The notes beneath the pieces were generated by a model. The model was not told the origin of the DNA. It was given only the letters and a program-made list of their open reading frames with translations, and searched no databases. Shown piece after piece: positions 7,259 to 15,010 of a DNA stretch of 19,679 bases. The position numbers were made by a program, and so were the translations under genes. The stretch lies in the NCBI GenBank assembly GCA_041623475.1, contig JBFJWU010000013.1:1-19679 (forward strand). Reading direction: 5' to 3'. The stretch's first letter is position 1; each line of letters opens with the position of its first letter. This stretch comes from JBFJWU01 sp041623475 [NCBI: bacterium]. Lineage in GTDB: Bacteria; J088.

Positions 7259-8620
7259 GTGACCCTGACAACTTTAGCGAATCCATTTAGACCGCCACGG
7301 GTTTCCGGTGGCCTGCCCGTTGTCGGACACGCGATAGCGTTCGGCAAAAACCCGGACCGGTTTATCGCCCGGGCACAGGCCGAGTACGGTAACACGTTCG
7401 ACGTAGCCCTGCCTGGCGGACGACGGATCTTCCTGACCAACCCGCACGACTTTCCGCGATTCTATGCCGAGACACGGATGACATTCCTGGCGCTGGCAAC
7501 CGAGCTGGGTGGACGAATGGCGGGGTACGACTGGCAGAACGCCTGTCTGGACGACATGCACGTGATGACCCATGGCATCTGGGACTGGCTGAAAGGCCCG
7601 CCCCTCCAGTTCACCAGCGGTGCGATGCAGGACCGGTTCCTGGCGCTTTTCCGTGAGTCATCGGACGAAAGCGGCTCCAGGAACCTGCTGGCGTGGTGCG
7701 AGCGCCTGCTGTTGGATGCCAGTTCCCGCGCACTTTTTGGCTTCGAGTTCCCGGTGGAACAGATGACAGCCGCATACCAGCGGATTGATCGCCAGGTTCC
7801 ACTGCTGGCCGCAGGAATGCCGGCAGGCCTGATGCCCGGCTGTCGTGCCGCGCAGGACCAATTGGCGAACGCTGTGGCGGACTGGCAACCCGACTGCAGC
7901 CCCCTGATGGAGTTTCGGCATAACTACTTTGAAAAGAGACAGATCCCCAGGTCTGAAAATGGCTATATGGATGCGTCCCTCCTGTGGGCATCCTTGTCCA
8001 ACACAACCGTCACGGTGTTCTGGCTGCTGTGGTACCTGGCCCGGGATCCCCGTGCGATCGAACGGGTGCGAGCGGAACTGGACACGGTCCGTGCCGCGAG
8101 CAGGGTCGGCGACCCGTTTGCCCCGGAACAGCTGAAGCAGATGCGCCTGCTGGATGCCGCCGTCAATGAGACACTGCGACTGGCATCTGCGCCAATGTCG
8201 ATCCGGGTCTGTGACGAAGATTTCCAACTGGAACTGGACGATGGTCGAACCCTGGACCTTCGCACCGGTAACAACGTCTGTCTCTACATTCGTGGCCTGC
8301 ATCTGGATCCGGAGATTCACGATGATCCGAATCAGTTCCGGATCGACCGATTCCTGGCCGAAGCCGGCAATCCACGGCGATTTTACAAGGACGGTCGTCG
8401 CGTCAAGTTCGCACTGTTGCCATTCGGGTCGGGCGAAAGCAAATGCCCTGGTCGGGCATTTGCCCGCAACGAAGCCAAGGTCATGGCTGCCCACATCCTG
8501 GAGCGATTTGATCTGACGCTGGATCGCCCGGATCACCCCGGATTTGATTGGAACCGGGTCGGGCTGGGCGTCCTGGCACCGTCACGTCCCGTAAATGTTC
8601 AGCTGGAGCCACGGACGTGA
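7259..8620 (+). CDS. Cytochrome P450 resembling CYP7/CYP8 sterol and eicosanoid enzymes
   Basis: A 453-residue P450 from GTG 7259. The heme loop is PFGSGESKCPGR with Cys396, the K-helix ExxR is Glu304-Thr-Leu-Arg307, and LHLDPEIHDDP and F-R-I-D-R-F (360-365) match the meander region. The I-helix reads WASLSNTTVTVFW (243-255): the usual acidic residue before Thr is Asn, as in animal CYP7A1 and prostacyclin synthase CYP8A1. From my memory of human CYP7A1, the I-helix, ETLRLAS, HLDPEIH, FGSG-CPGR and GLGVL segments also match closely. There is no N-terminal membrane anchor, and it begins at the proline-rich NPFRPPRVSGGLPVVGH. Likely substrates are sterol-like or oxylipin-like lipids, which is inference. 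No ferredoxin or reductase gene is adjacent. The stop overlaps the next GTG start (GTGA). Confidence 0.9.
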   Translation: MTLTTLANPFRPPRVSGGLPVVGHAIAFGKNPDRFIARAQAEYGNTFDVALPGGRRIFLTNPHDFPRFYAETRMTFLALATELGGRMAGYDWQNACLDDMHVMTHGIWDWLKGPPLQFTSGAMQDRFLALFRESSDESGSRNLLAWCERLLLDASSRALFGFEFPVEQMTAAYQRIDRQVPLLAAGMPAGLMPGCRAAQDQLANAVADWQPDCSPLMEFRHNYFEKRQIPRSENGYMDASLLWASLSNTTVTVFWLLWYLARDPRAIERVRAELDTVRAASRVGDPFAPEQLKQMRLLDAAVNETLRLASAPMSIRVCDEDFQLELDDGRTLDLRTGNNVCLYIRGLHLDPEIHDDPNQFRIDRFLAEAGNPRRFYKDGRRVKFALLPFGSGESKCPGRAFARNEAKVMAAHILERFDLTLDRPDHPGFDWNRVGLGVLAPSRPVNVQLEPRT

Positions 8621-9276
8621 GCCGCGCGCAGCGGATCCATATCGCAGTCGCGTCAGTGATGTTGCTGGTAATGACAGTCGAACTGGCGATCTTGATCTAC
8701 AACACACAATGGCTGCACGTTTTTCTGGTCCTGAGCATAATGGCCATCACCATCCTGCCGTTGATGCCAGGTCGGCGGTTCCAGGTCCAGATCCCATCCG
8801 AATTCCAGTTGATGACAATCCTGTTTGTATTTGCCAGCCTGTTCCTGGGTGAAATTCGCAGTTATTACGAACGATTCTGGTGGTGGGATATCGTCCTGCA
8901 TACGACCAGTGGCCTGTTGCTCGGGATCGTTGGCTTTCTATTGGTCTATGTCCTGAACGAAAACCGGCGTGTCAACCTGACGATGCGGCCGCATTTCGTG
9001 GCGTTCTTCGCCTTTGTCTTTGCGGTATCCGTTGGGGCTCTGTGGGAAATTTTCGAGTTCACGATGGACCAGTTATTGGGTATGAACATGCAAAAGGCCA
9101 TGTTTAATGATCCATCCGGACTGACCGACACGATGTGGGACCTGATCGTCGACACGGTCGGCGCGGCAATCATCAGCCTGTTTGGCTGGTGGTATATGCG
9201 ACGCAACGAGCCGTCATTCATCGATCAGTGGGTCCGCAAATTTATTGATGCCAACCCCAGGATGTTCCGACGATAA
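8617..9276 (+). CDS. YjdF/DUF2238-like integral membrane protein
   Basis: A 219-residue protein starting at GTG 8617 within the P450 stop (4-nt GTGA overlap), so the two are probably translationally coupled. About six membrane segments are visible: near residues 7-28, 32-50, 62-79, 90-112, 124-144 and 175-196. The polar residues inside or next to them, in DIVLHTTSG, GALWEIFEFTMDQLLG and TMWDLIVDTVGA, match the YjdF (DUF2238) family pattern of an Asp/His helix, an E-x-x-E/F helix and a W-D-x-x-x-D helix. The family's function is not established. Coupling to a soluble P450 suggests it helps with a lipid or membrane substrate, which is inference only. Confidence 0.75.
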   Translation: MSRAQRIHIAVASVMLLVMTVELAILIYNTQWLHVFLVLSIMAITILPLMPGRRFQVQIPSEFQLMTILFVFASLFLGEIRSYYERFWWWDIVLHTTSGLLLGIVGFLLVYVLNENRRVNLTMRPHFVAFFAFVFAVSVGALWEIFEFTMDQLLGMNMQKAMFNDPSGLTDTMWDLIVDTVGAAIISLFGWWYMRRNEPSFIDQWVRKFIDANPRMFRR

Positions 9277-9341
9277 GTTGGACCTTCAGGTACATTGAAT
9301 CGTCGCGCTACAAGCACATAGACCGACCACCCGGAGCCAAC

Positions 9342-10517
9342 ATGAAACTTGCGATCCTGTCCCGACAACCACGTTCATACAGCACAAAACGCCTGAAAGA
9401 AGCTGCCCTGGAGCGGGGTCACAAGGTTCGGGTTCTGGATACCATGCGATTTGCACTCGACCTTGCCCACGGCGAACCGGACCTGGTCTACAAGTCCAAG
9501 CCATTGCCAATGGTTGATGCCATCATCCCGCGGATCGGCGCGTCGATCACCTACTTTGGCACCGCGGTTGTGCGTCAGTTCGAACAGCTGGATGTCTATA
9601 CGCCCAACTCTGCGACCGGCATTGCCAATTCGCGGGACAAGTTGCGGGCACTGCAGATCCTCAGCCGCCACGATGTCGGCATTCCAGAGACGACGTTTGT
9701 CCGCGACCGTCAGGACGTCCTGCCGGCAATCCGGCGAATTGGCGGTGCGCCGGTCATTATCAAGATTCTTGAAGGCACCCAGGGAATCGGTGTCATGCTG
9801 ACCGAATCTGAAAAAACGGCCGAAGCGGTTATTGAAACATTGCAAAGCGCCAAACAGAACGTCCTGATTCAGCAGTTCGTTGCCGAAAGCAAGGGCACGG
9901 ACCTGCGCGCATTTGTGGTCGGCGACCGCGTTGTTGCCGCGATGCGCCGAACAGCCAAGGGCGACGAGTTTCGCAGCAACGTCCACCGCGGCGGTTCTGC
10001 AGAGTCTGTCGAGTTACCTGAGGAATACCAACGCTCTGCCGTTTATGCAGCGCAGATCATGGGCCTCCGGGTTGCCGGCGTCGACATGCTGGAATCCAAC
10101 GACGGCCCGCTGGTTATGGAAGTAAACTCGTCCCCGGGTCTGCAGGGGATCGAACAATCTACGGGAATTGATGTCGCCGGCGAAATCATCACCTATATCG
10201 AAGAACACGTGTCGTTCCCGGAGCTGGACGTTCGCCAGCGCCTGACGGTCAGTCGCGGGTATGGTGTTGCCGAGTTGCTGGTGCCCGATGGCAGCGGGCT
10301 GGTTGGCAAGACCATCGCCGAATCTGGATTGCGTGATGCGGACATCCTTGTATTGACGTTGACATCGGACGGAATGGTCATTCCAAATCCACGCCAGACG
10401 CGGGTTTTGAAAGGCGGCAGCAGGCTGTTGTGCTTTGGCAAACTGTCCAGTATGCGCAGCCTGGTACCCCAGAGAAAGCGTCGACGGCGAAAATCCGGAG
10501 GCGCTGGAGACAAGTGA
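9342..10517 (+). CDS. rimK: RimK-type ATP-grasp glutamate ligase fused to an RCK_C domain
   Basis: A 391-residue protein. Residues 1-290 are a RimK-type ATP-grasp ligase: PRIGASITYFG (63-73), PNSATGIANSRDKL (88-101), IIKILEGTQGIGVML (139-153), DLRAFVVGDRVVAAM (187-201), and Mg/ATP ligands Asp248, Glu260 and Asn262 in VDMLE and MEVNSSPG. RimK adds glutamates to a protein C-terminus, classically ribosomal protein S6. Residues about 306-367 form an extra domain (VAELLVPDGSGLVGKTIAESGLR through RLLCFGKL) that matches RCK_C/TrkA-C ligand-binding domains of potassium transport and other regulators. A basic tail (KRRRRK) ends the protein. Standard RimK is ~300 residues. GGAG lies 5-6 nt before ATG 9342. 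The stop overlaps the peptidase GTG start (GTGA). The symbol refers to the ligase domain; the target protein is unproven. Confidence 0.85.
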   Translation: MKLAILSRQPRSYSTKRLKEAALERGHKVRVLDTMRFALDLAHGEPDLVYKSKPLPMVDAIIPRIGASITYFGTAVVRQFEQLDVYTPNSATGIANSRDKLRALQILSRHDVGIPETTFVRDRQDVLPAIRRIGGAPVIIKILEGTQGIGVMLTESEKTAEAVIETLQSAKQNVLIQQFVAESKGTDLRAFVVGDRVVAAMRRTAKGDEFRSNVHRGGSAESVELPEEYQRSAVYAAQIMGLRVAGVDMLESNDGPLVMEVNSSPGLQGIEQSTGIDVAGEIITYIEEHVSFPELDVRQRLTVSRGYGVAELLVPDGSGLVGKTIAESGLRDADILVLTLTSDGMVIPNPRQTRVLKGGSRLLCFGKLSSMRSLVPQRKRRRRKSGGAGDK

Positions 10518-11611
10518 ACCTCGACGGGGCGGTGCCCGTACCAGCCTGGCAAACCCACAATCTGGTCCTTGCCCACGACGTCAAGCCCGGCGAATCGCGT
10601 ACTGTCCAGCTGACGATTTCAAAAAGCTACGCTGGGGCCGACATCCGCATTCCGGTATCAATCTGGCGAGGCGAGCAGACCGGACCGACGGTAGTCCTGA
10701 CCGCAGCCATCCACGGCGACGAGATCAACGGGACCGGAATAATTCGGCAGATCCTCACCGACCGGGTACTGGACCTCAAACGCGGCACCTTGATCCTGGT
10801 ACCCGTCGTTAACATGTTCGGATTTGAGCGTCATACCCGCTACATGCCGGATCGCCGCGACTTGAATCGTTGCTTTCCAGGTTCGTACAACGGCAGCCTT
10901 GCGAGCAGGATGGCCCGCAGCTTTTTCGATCAGGTTGCCCGCAATGCCGACTACGGAATTGACCTGCACACGGCAGCGGTCCGGCGAACCAACTTTCCCA
11001 ACGTCCGTGCCGACCTGTCCGATCCTAAGCTGGCAGAGTTCGCCCGCGCCTTTGGATCAGAACTGCTGATCGACGGACGCGGTCCAAAGGGCTCATTCAG
11101 GAACGCTGCCTGCCGTGCCGGTTGTGCCACTCTGATTCTGGAAGCTGGCGAGGTCTGGAAGGTCGAACAGACAATTGTCGAATACGCGCTGCGTGGCATC
11201 CGCAACTGCCTGGCATTTCTGGAGATGATTGACGACGAAATGCGGCCTCTGCCCTATTGCATCATTACCGACAGTACAAAATGGATCCGCGCCCGCGAAG
11301 GCGGGTTCCTTACCTTTCACGCCGCCCCTGGCGATATCGTCGCCAAAGGAGATCCCATTGCGACCAATACCAGCCTGACCGGGGACAAACGGAATCTGGT
11401 CCGCGCACCCCGGGACGGGATTGTCCTGGGGATGACGACGCTGCCTGCGGTGTCACCAGGCTCACCAATCTGCCATCTGGCCTATGCAAAAAAGGGCGAG
11501 TTAAGAAAACACGAGCGGGCGGTTGGCCGTCTCGATGACGACAGTTTGTATGGTCGGATCAAGGACGATCTGGCCGTCAGCCTGATGGTCCGGCACCCCG
11601 ACAGTAACTAG
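10514..11611 (+). CDS. AstE/AspA-family (M14) zinc carboxypeptidase-like protein
   Basis: A 365-residue member of the succinylglutamate desuccinylase/aspartoacylase family, starting at GTG 10514 inside the rimK stop codon. Zinc ligands are visible as AAIHGDE (His67, Glu70) and GIDLHTA (His152). RRDLNRCFPG (114-123) is the family's substrate-binding loop, and LILEAGE (near 211-217) carries the likely catalytic Glu. The C-terminal ~90 residues form the beta-rich domain (LTFHAAPGDIVAKGDPIA, VRAPRDGIVLGMTTLPAVSPGSPICHL). The classical enzymes split N-acyl amino acids; homologues beside RimK ligases are thought to process glutamate tags or their products. The 4-nt overlap makes co-translation with RimK very likely. 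It ends 14 bp from the convergent rimB stop. Confidence 0.85.
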   Translation: MNLDGAVPVPAWQTHNLVLAHDVKPGESRTVQLTISKSYAGADIRIPVSIWRGEQTGPTVVLTAAIHGDEINGTGIIRQILTDRVLDLKRGTLILVPVVNMFGFERHTRYMPDRRDLNRCFPGSYNGSLASRMARSFFDQVARNADYGIDLHTAAVRRTNFPNVRADLSDPKLAEFARAFGSELLIDGRGPKGSFRNAACRAGCATLILEAGEVWKVEQTIVEYALRGIRNCLAFLEMIDDEMRPLPYCIITDSTKWIRAREGGFLTFHAAPGDIVAKGDPIATNTSLTGDKRNLVRAPRDGIVLGMTTLPAVSPGSPICHLAYAKKGELRKHERAVGRLDDDSLYGRIKDDLAVSLMVRHPDSN

Positions 11612-11625
11612 ATTATTGGGGCGAC

Positions 11626-12099
11626 TCAGTTGGTTTCGGGCATCATCCCGCGATAAATGTCGGCCAGTTCGCGTCCGGTTACATGGGACCGGGCAGGGTC
11701 AACAATCCATGTGCGACGGATCGCCTGGCGACCGAGCAACATCCGGAATGACATCGTATCCCGGTTGGTAAGCGTAAACTCAACCTTCTTGCGTACGCCC
11801 CCAAGCCGCAACACGGATTCAATCACCAGCCGCTTTTCGGAATGACCGCCGGAGTCGGTCACCCGGCGTTCGTCGACAATCGGTGCGGTGCAGGTAATTT
11901 CCAGATCCGAATTTTTTTGCAATGGATGGACGCCAAAAACAGCCCACGGCGCACCTCGCTGTACAAACGTGTCAACATAGAATGCGTGCAGGCAACTTGT
12001 CTTGGCCCCGGTATCCACTTTGGCCTTGATCGCCGGCAGCTTTAAACCTGGCAAGGACACCCATTCACGCCAGCCGATAACGGGTAAGTCGCTACTCAC
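11626..12099 (-). CDS. rimB: RimB-like retropepsin-type aspartic protease (PF05618)
   Basis: A 157-residue protein of the family once annotated as 'ATP-dependent zinc protease', now seen as retropepsin-like. KVDTGAKTSCLHA (27-39) contains the catalytic Asp-Thr-Gly-Ala, preceded by GWREWVSLPGLKLPAIKAK, and the second conserved block is MSFRMLLGRQAIR (116-128). In Pseudomonas RimB trims glutamate tails added by RimK. This protein sits tail-to-tail with rimK-astE instead of in the same operon. GTG 12099 was chosen; TTG 12102 is the only earlier in-frame start, and a stop precedes it. The start overlaps the stop of a 26-codon ORF (12092-12172). Confidence 0.85.
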   Translation of the reverse strand: MSSDLPVIGWREWVSLPGLKLPAIKAKVDTGAKTSCLHAFYVDTFVQRGAPWAVFGVHPLQKNSDLEITCTAPIVDERRVTDSGGHSEKRLVIESVLRLGGVRKKVEFTLTNRDTMSFRMLLGRQAIRRTWIVDPARSHVTGRELADIYRGMMPETN

Positions 12100-12172
12100 C
12101 AACGATCAGCACAGGCTTCGGTATCTTGCGATCCGTCGGACCGATGTCCGTTTCTACTTCAATCAGTGACAT
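12092..12172 (-). CDS. Possible 26-residue leader ORF overlapping rimB
   Basis: ATG 12172 opens MSLIEVETDIGPTDRKIPKP followed by VLIVGE and stops at TAG 12094-12092, inside the first codons of rimB in another frame (8-nt overlap from GTG 12099). The ATG lies 6 nt after TACACT, the only promoter-like hexamer between pilB and rimB, so it would be the first, leaderless reading frame of the rimB transcript. Its composition is protein-like and acidic at the N-terminal half. I recognise no family. It may be a coupling peptide or a true small protein; chance is possible. Confidence 0.4.
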   Translation of the reverse strand: MSLIEVETDIGPTDRKIPKPVLIVGE

Positions 12173-12178
12173 GAGTAG

Positions 12179-12184
12179 AGTGTA
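12179..12184 (-). promoter_or_regulatory. -10-like hexamer for the leader ORF and rimB
   Basis: TACACT on the minus strand (12184 to 12179) lies between the pilB stop at 12232 and the leader ATG at 12172. No good -35 is present at 17 bp. The context GTACACTCTA recurs before the DUF432 gene. Confidence 0.4.
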
Positions 12185-12231
12185 CCCAAACGGCGGGCCA
12201 GGCGATCAGGCAAACTCCGGGCCAAACGTTT

Positions 12232-13992
12232 TCACTTGCGCAACAGCAGTTCGTCGGGGTCGACAAGGAACGGACGATCGGGCCAGTTCGGCGGCAACCG
12301 TTCCGGCAACATTAATCGACGCAGGTGCCGGAAATCGATTGTTCCCTGATTCGCCAGGGCCAGGGCAACCTCTCGCATCGGGACCAGGCCCCTTTCCAGC
12401 GCAATTCGTCGGAGCGATTCGACTTCCAAATGCCTGGAAATCGCTTCGCGCATCGGTCCGCTCACTGGCAAGTATTCGATGACGGCAATTCGACCGTACG
12501 ACCCGCGCCCGTGGCACCGTTCGCAACCTGCGCCTGCATACGCCGTAAAATTCCCGGGAACGCCATCCGGAAAAACCTCGGAAACCAGATCAGGGTCCAG
12601 CGGAACCGGCTTTCGACATTCTGTGCAGATTCTTGGGCAAAGGCGTTGCGCAAAAATGGCCTGCAGTTCGGCAGCGATTGAATTAGGGTGCAACCCCAGG
12701 TCAAACAGCCGCTGAACGGCATCGACGGCATCGTTGCAGTGAAGCGTGCTCAGGACGAGATGGCCGGTCTGTGACGCTCGGGCGGCTTCAAGCGCTGTTT
12801 CGGGGTCCCGAATTTCACCCAGCAAAATGGCGTCCGGGTCTTCACGGACAATGACTCGCATGGCGGATGCAAAATTAAGGCCCAGCAGTTCATTGATCTG
12901 GGTCTGCTGGATGTTATCAATCGCATACTCGATTGGATCCTCAACAGTAATGACCTTGCGGGTCTCATCTGCCGACAGAATCGAAATTCCGGCGTACAAC
13001 GACGTTGTTTTCCCGGACCCTGTCGGACCGACAAACAGGATCATTCCGGACGGACTGCCCAGTAACCGCTTATAGCGATTCCCAAGTTGCGGCGTGAATC
13101 CAACATCATCGATCGAGAACCGGCGTTGCTGGTGTGGCAACAGGCGAATGACCAGGTTTTCGCCCTCCATAACCGGCTGTGTTTGAATTCGCATGTCGAT
13201 CGTCTGGTCGCTGAGCGTCCGCCGCATTCGACCGCCCTGCGGTCGGCGACGTTCGGTAATGTCCAGTTCGCACTGGATCTTGACGACATTGATTAACCCA
13301 CGCAACTGGGCACCCGTCATCGGGAACTTGTCGATTGTTCGCAGTTCGCCGTCAATTCGAAACCGCAGTCGTACGTATTTGCTGAAACGTTCGAAGTGGA
13401 CGTCAGTTGCCCGCTGTCCAACCGCATCCAGCAGGATCGCGCCCAGCAAGCCGACCAGATACGAGCGCGCCGCGAACTCTGTTTCCAGCAAGTCCGTCTG
13501 GTCACCGTCGTCCGGTCGTTGCTCTGGTTCGCCAGCCAACGGCGGGCGGTGCAACGGTCGGTCACTGTGCAAATCCATCCAGATCCGGGTGAAATCCGTT
13601 GGTGTCAGCATGTGGATCAACATGGCATCCGGGCCGACATCCAGCGCTCGGGAAAGCTCGTCGGGTCGGAAATTATGGCTGCTGGTGGCGACTTCGACCT
13701 GGTCGCCATCCCGACAGATCGGAACCGCACGATGTTTCAGCAGGTAGGCATCTGATACCTGCTGCAGCAAATCAGGCTGCAGACGTGGGTACAGGTCGTC
13801 GGCCGTCGAAAAGTGGAATCCCTGTTGTTCGGCCAGTGCGCGGTACAAATCAGCTTCTTCCAATGAAATACCGCGGGCCAGAAACTCGCCCAGACGCTGT
13901 TCAACACCATCGGTTGCCGCCGCAGCCGCTTCGACAGTTTCCCTGTCGACAAGGTTCTTTTCTACAAGGATGTCACCAAGTCGTTTAGCCAT
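12232..13992 (-). CDS. GspE/PilB-type secretion or pilus assembly ATPase
   Basis: A 586-residue traffic ATPase of the GspE/PilB/MshE class. The N-terminal ~60 residues carry two RLGDIL/RLGEFL repeats followed by LYRALAEQQGF, the layout of MshEN domains, some of which bind c-di-GMP. The core has Walker A GPTGSGKT (322-329), Asp box VITVEDPIEY (347-356), Walker B AILLGEIRD (388-396) and His box SQTGHLVLSTLH (407-418). A zinc-binding tetracysteine follows (C456xxC459 and C490xxC493), then the C-terminal PMREVALALANQGTI. Such ATPases power type IV pilus extension or type II secretion from the cytoplasmic face. No other pilus or secretion gene is in the window, so which machine it serves is open. 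ATG 13992 has no Shine-Dalgarno but follows an extended -10 by 8 nt. Confidence 0.88.
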   Translation of the reverse strand: MAKRLGDILVEKNLVDRETVEAAAAATDGVEQRLGEFLARGISLEEADLYRALAEQQGFHFSTADDLYPRLQPDLLQQVSDAYLLKHRAVPICRDGDQVEVATSSHNFRPDELSRALDVGPDAMLIHMLTPTDFTRIWMDLHSDRPLHRPPLAGEPEQRPDDGDQTDLLETEFAARSYLVGLLGAILLDAVGQRATDVHFERFSKYVRLRFRIDGELRTIDKFPMTGAQLRGLINVVKIQCELDITERRRPQGGRMRRTLSDQTIDMRIQTQPVMEGENLVIRLLPHQQRRFSIDDVGFTPQLGNRYKRLLGSPSGMILFVGPTGSGKTTSLYAGISILSADETRKVITVEDPIEYAIDNIQQTQINELLGLNFASAMRVIVREDPDAILLGEIRDPETALEAARASQTGHLVLSTLHCNDAVDAVQRLFDLGLHPNSIAAELQAIFAQRLCPRICTECRKPVPLDPDLVSEVFPDGVPGNFTAYAGAGCERCHGRGSYGRIAVIEYLPVSGPMREAISRHLEVESLRRIALERGLVPMREVALALANQGTIDFRHLRRLMLPERLPPNWPDRPFLVDPDELLLRK

Positions 13993-14000
13993 AGACTGGA

Positions 14001-14009
14001 ATTATCGCA
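14001..14009 (-). promoter_or_regulatory. Extended -10 element of the pilB-like gene
   Basis: On the minus strand, TGC-GATAAT (14009 to 14001) ends 8 nt before ATG 13992, predicting a leaderless or nearly leaderless transcript. The 133-bp gap to the mscS stop at 14126 holds no clear terminator. Confidence 0.4.
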
Positions 14010-14125
14010 ATTGATCAAGCCGCTGGCATTGACAGTGATCAGCTTATTCAAAAGGTCGCCACAGGACTCGGGGTCGGCCAACAAACGCGTAGATGCTTTC
14101 TGCCTGCAACAACGGAGGGTGGTAA

Positions 14126-15010
14126 TTACACCGATTCCGAATCGTCTGGTTCGTTGCCGGCCATCCCTTTGCCAGCTGTCAATGCGACCGGAACCGGCCC
14201 TGTCGCCGACCCGGCATACAGACTGACATGCGGGAATGGGATTTCAATCCCCTCGGCATCAAACCGCGCCTTGATCTGTTCGTACATCTGATTGCGCATC
14301 TCCAGAAAGTTATCCTTCGCAGCCCAGACATTGAACTGGATGTCTATTGACGATGATCCATAGCCCAACAAGATTACGACCGGTACGGGCCGTTCAAGGC
14401 ACAGTGGGTTGCCAGACGCCACATCCATCAGGATGTCCCGGACTCGGGCAAGATCTTCTTTGTACGCAACCCCGATTTTCAGGTCCGCACGACGGATTGG
14501 GAAACGCGTAATATTGCTGATCTGGGTCTTGATCAGCGTCTCATTCGGAATTCGGACAAACAGGTTGTCATAGGTGCGCAGTTTCACGCTGAGCAGGTCA
14601 ATCGAAAGCACTTCCCCACGCGTACCGCCAACATCGATGACCTCGCCAACGGTAAACGGACGTTCACCCAGCAGGAACAAACCACTGATCAGGTTTGATG
14701 CCGCAGTTTGTGACGCGAAACCCAATGCAACCGTCAGGATTCCTGCTGCGCCCAGGACAACCCCAACCTCGATTCCGGCATTGTCCAATGCAGCAAGCAC
14801 GGCAATCACAGCCAGGCCGTAAAACACAAATTTCTGTGCAACAAGCGCTGCCTGCTCGTTGTCCCTGGCAACCAGGATCCTGGCTGCCACCGCAGCCAGC
14901 CCCCTGGCGATCGCCAGGCCGACGACCAGGATTATCAATGATCCAATCAGGCTGACCACCGTTCCATCAGCCAGGATCCTGCGAAGATCGTCGGGCAGCA
15001 GTTCGGTCAC
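14126..15010 (-). CDS. MscS-family mechanosensitive ion channel
   Basis: A 294-residue small MscS-type channel. Predicted membrane helices lie at about 18-40, 60-78 and 82-115; the third is the pore helix (GAAGILTVALGFASQTAASNLISGLFLL). The beta domain follows (RPFTVGEVIDVGGTRGEVLSIDLLSVKLRTYDNLFVRIPNE), then the alpha/beta domain and the family's IEIPFPHVSLY near 262-272. The C-terminal tail is acidic (NEPDDSESV). These channels open on membrane tension to release solutes after osmotic downshock. GTG 15010 directly abuts the DUF432 stop (TAG then GTG, no gap), so it depends on translation of that gene. Confidence 0.9.
   Translation of the reverse strand: MTELLPDDLRRILADGTVVSLIGSLIILVVGLAIARGLAAVAARILVARDNEQAALVAQKFVFYGLAVIAVLAALDNAGIEVGVVLGAAGILTVALGFASQTAASNLISGLFLLGERPFTVGEVIDVGGTRGEVLSIDLLSVKLRTYDNLFVRIPNETLIKTQISNITRFPIRRADLKIGVAYKEDLARVRDILMDVASGNPLCLERPVPVVILLGYGSSSIDIQFNVWAAKDNFLEMRNQMYEQIKARFDAEGIEIPFPHVSLYAGSATGPVPVALTAGKGMAGNEPDDSESV

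Noticed and set aside
7658-8536. 292-codon leftward frame across the P450 gene
   Set aside because: Shadow of the P450; the sense frame holds the heme loop and ExxR, and the antisense protein has no recognisable features.
9277-9341. Strong promoter before rimK
   Set aside because: TTGAAT and TACAAG are present but not at a good mutual spacing; only the GGAG ribosome site is convincing.
12092-12102. Frameshifted N-terminus of rimB
   Set aside because: The rimB frame already contains the full family N-terminus (GWREW through DTGA), so the upstream short ORF is not a broken part of it.
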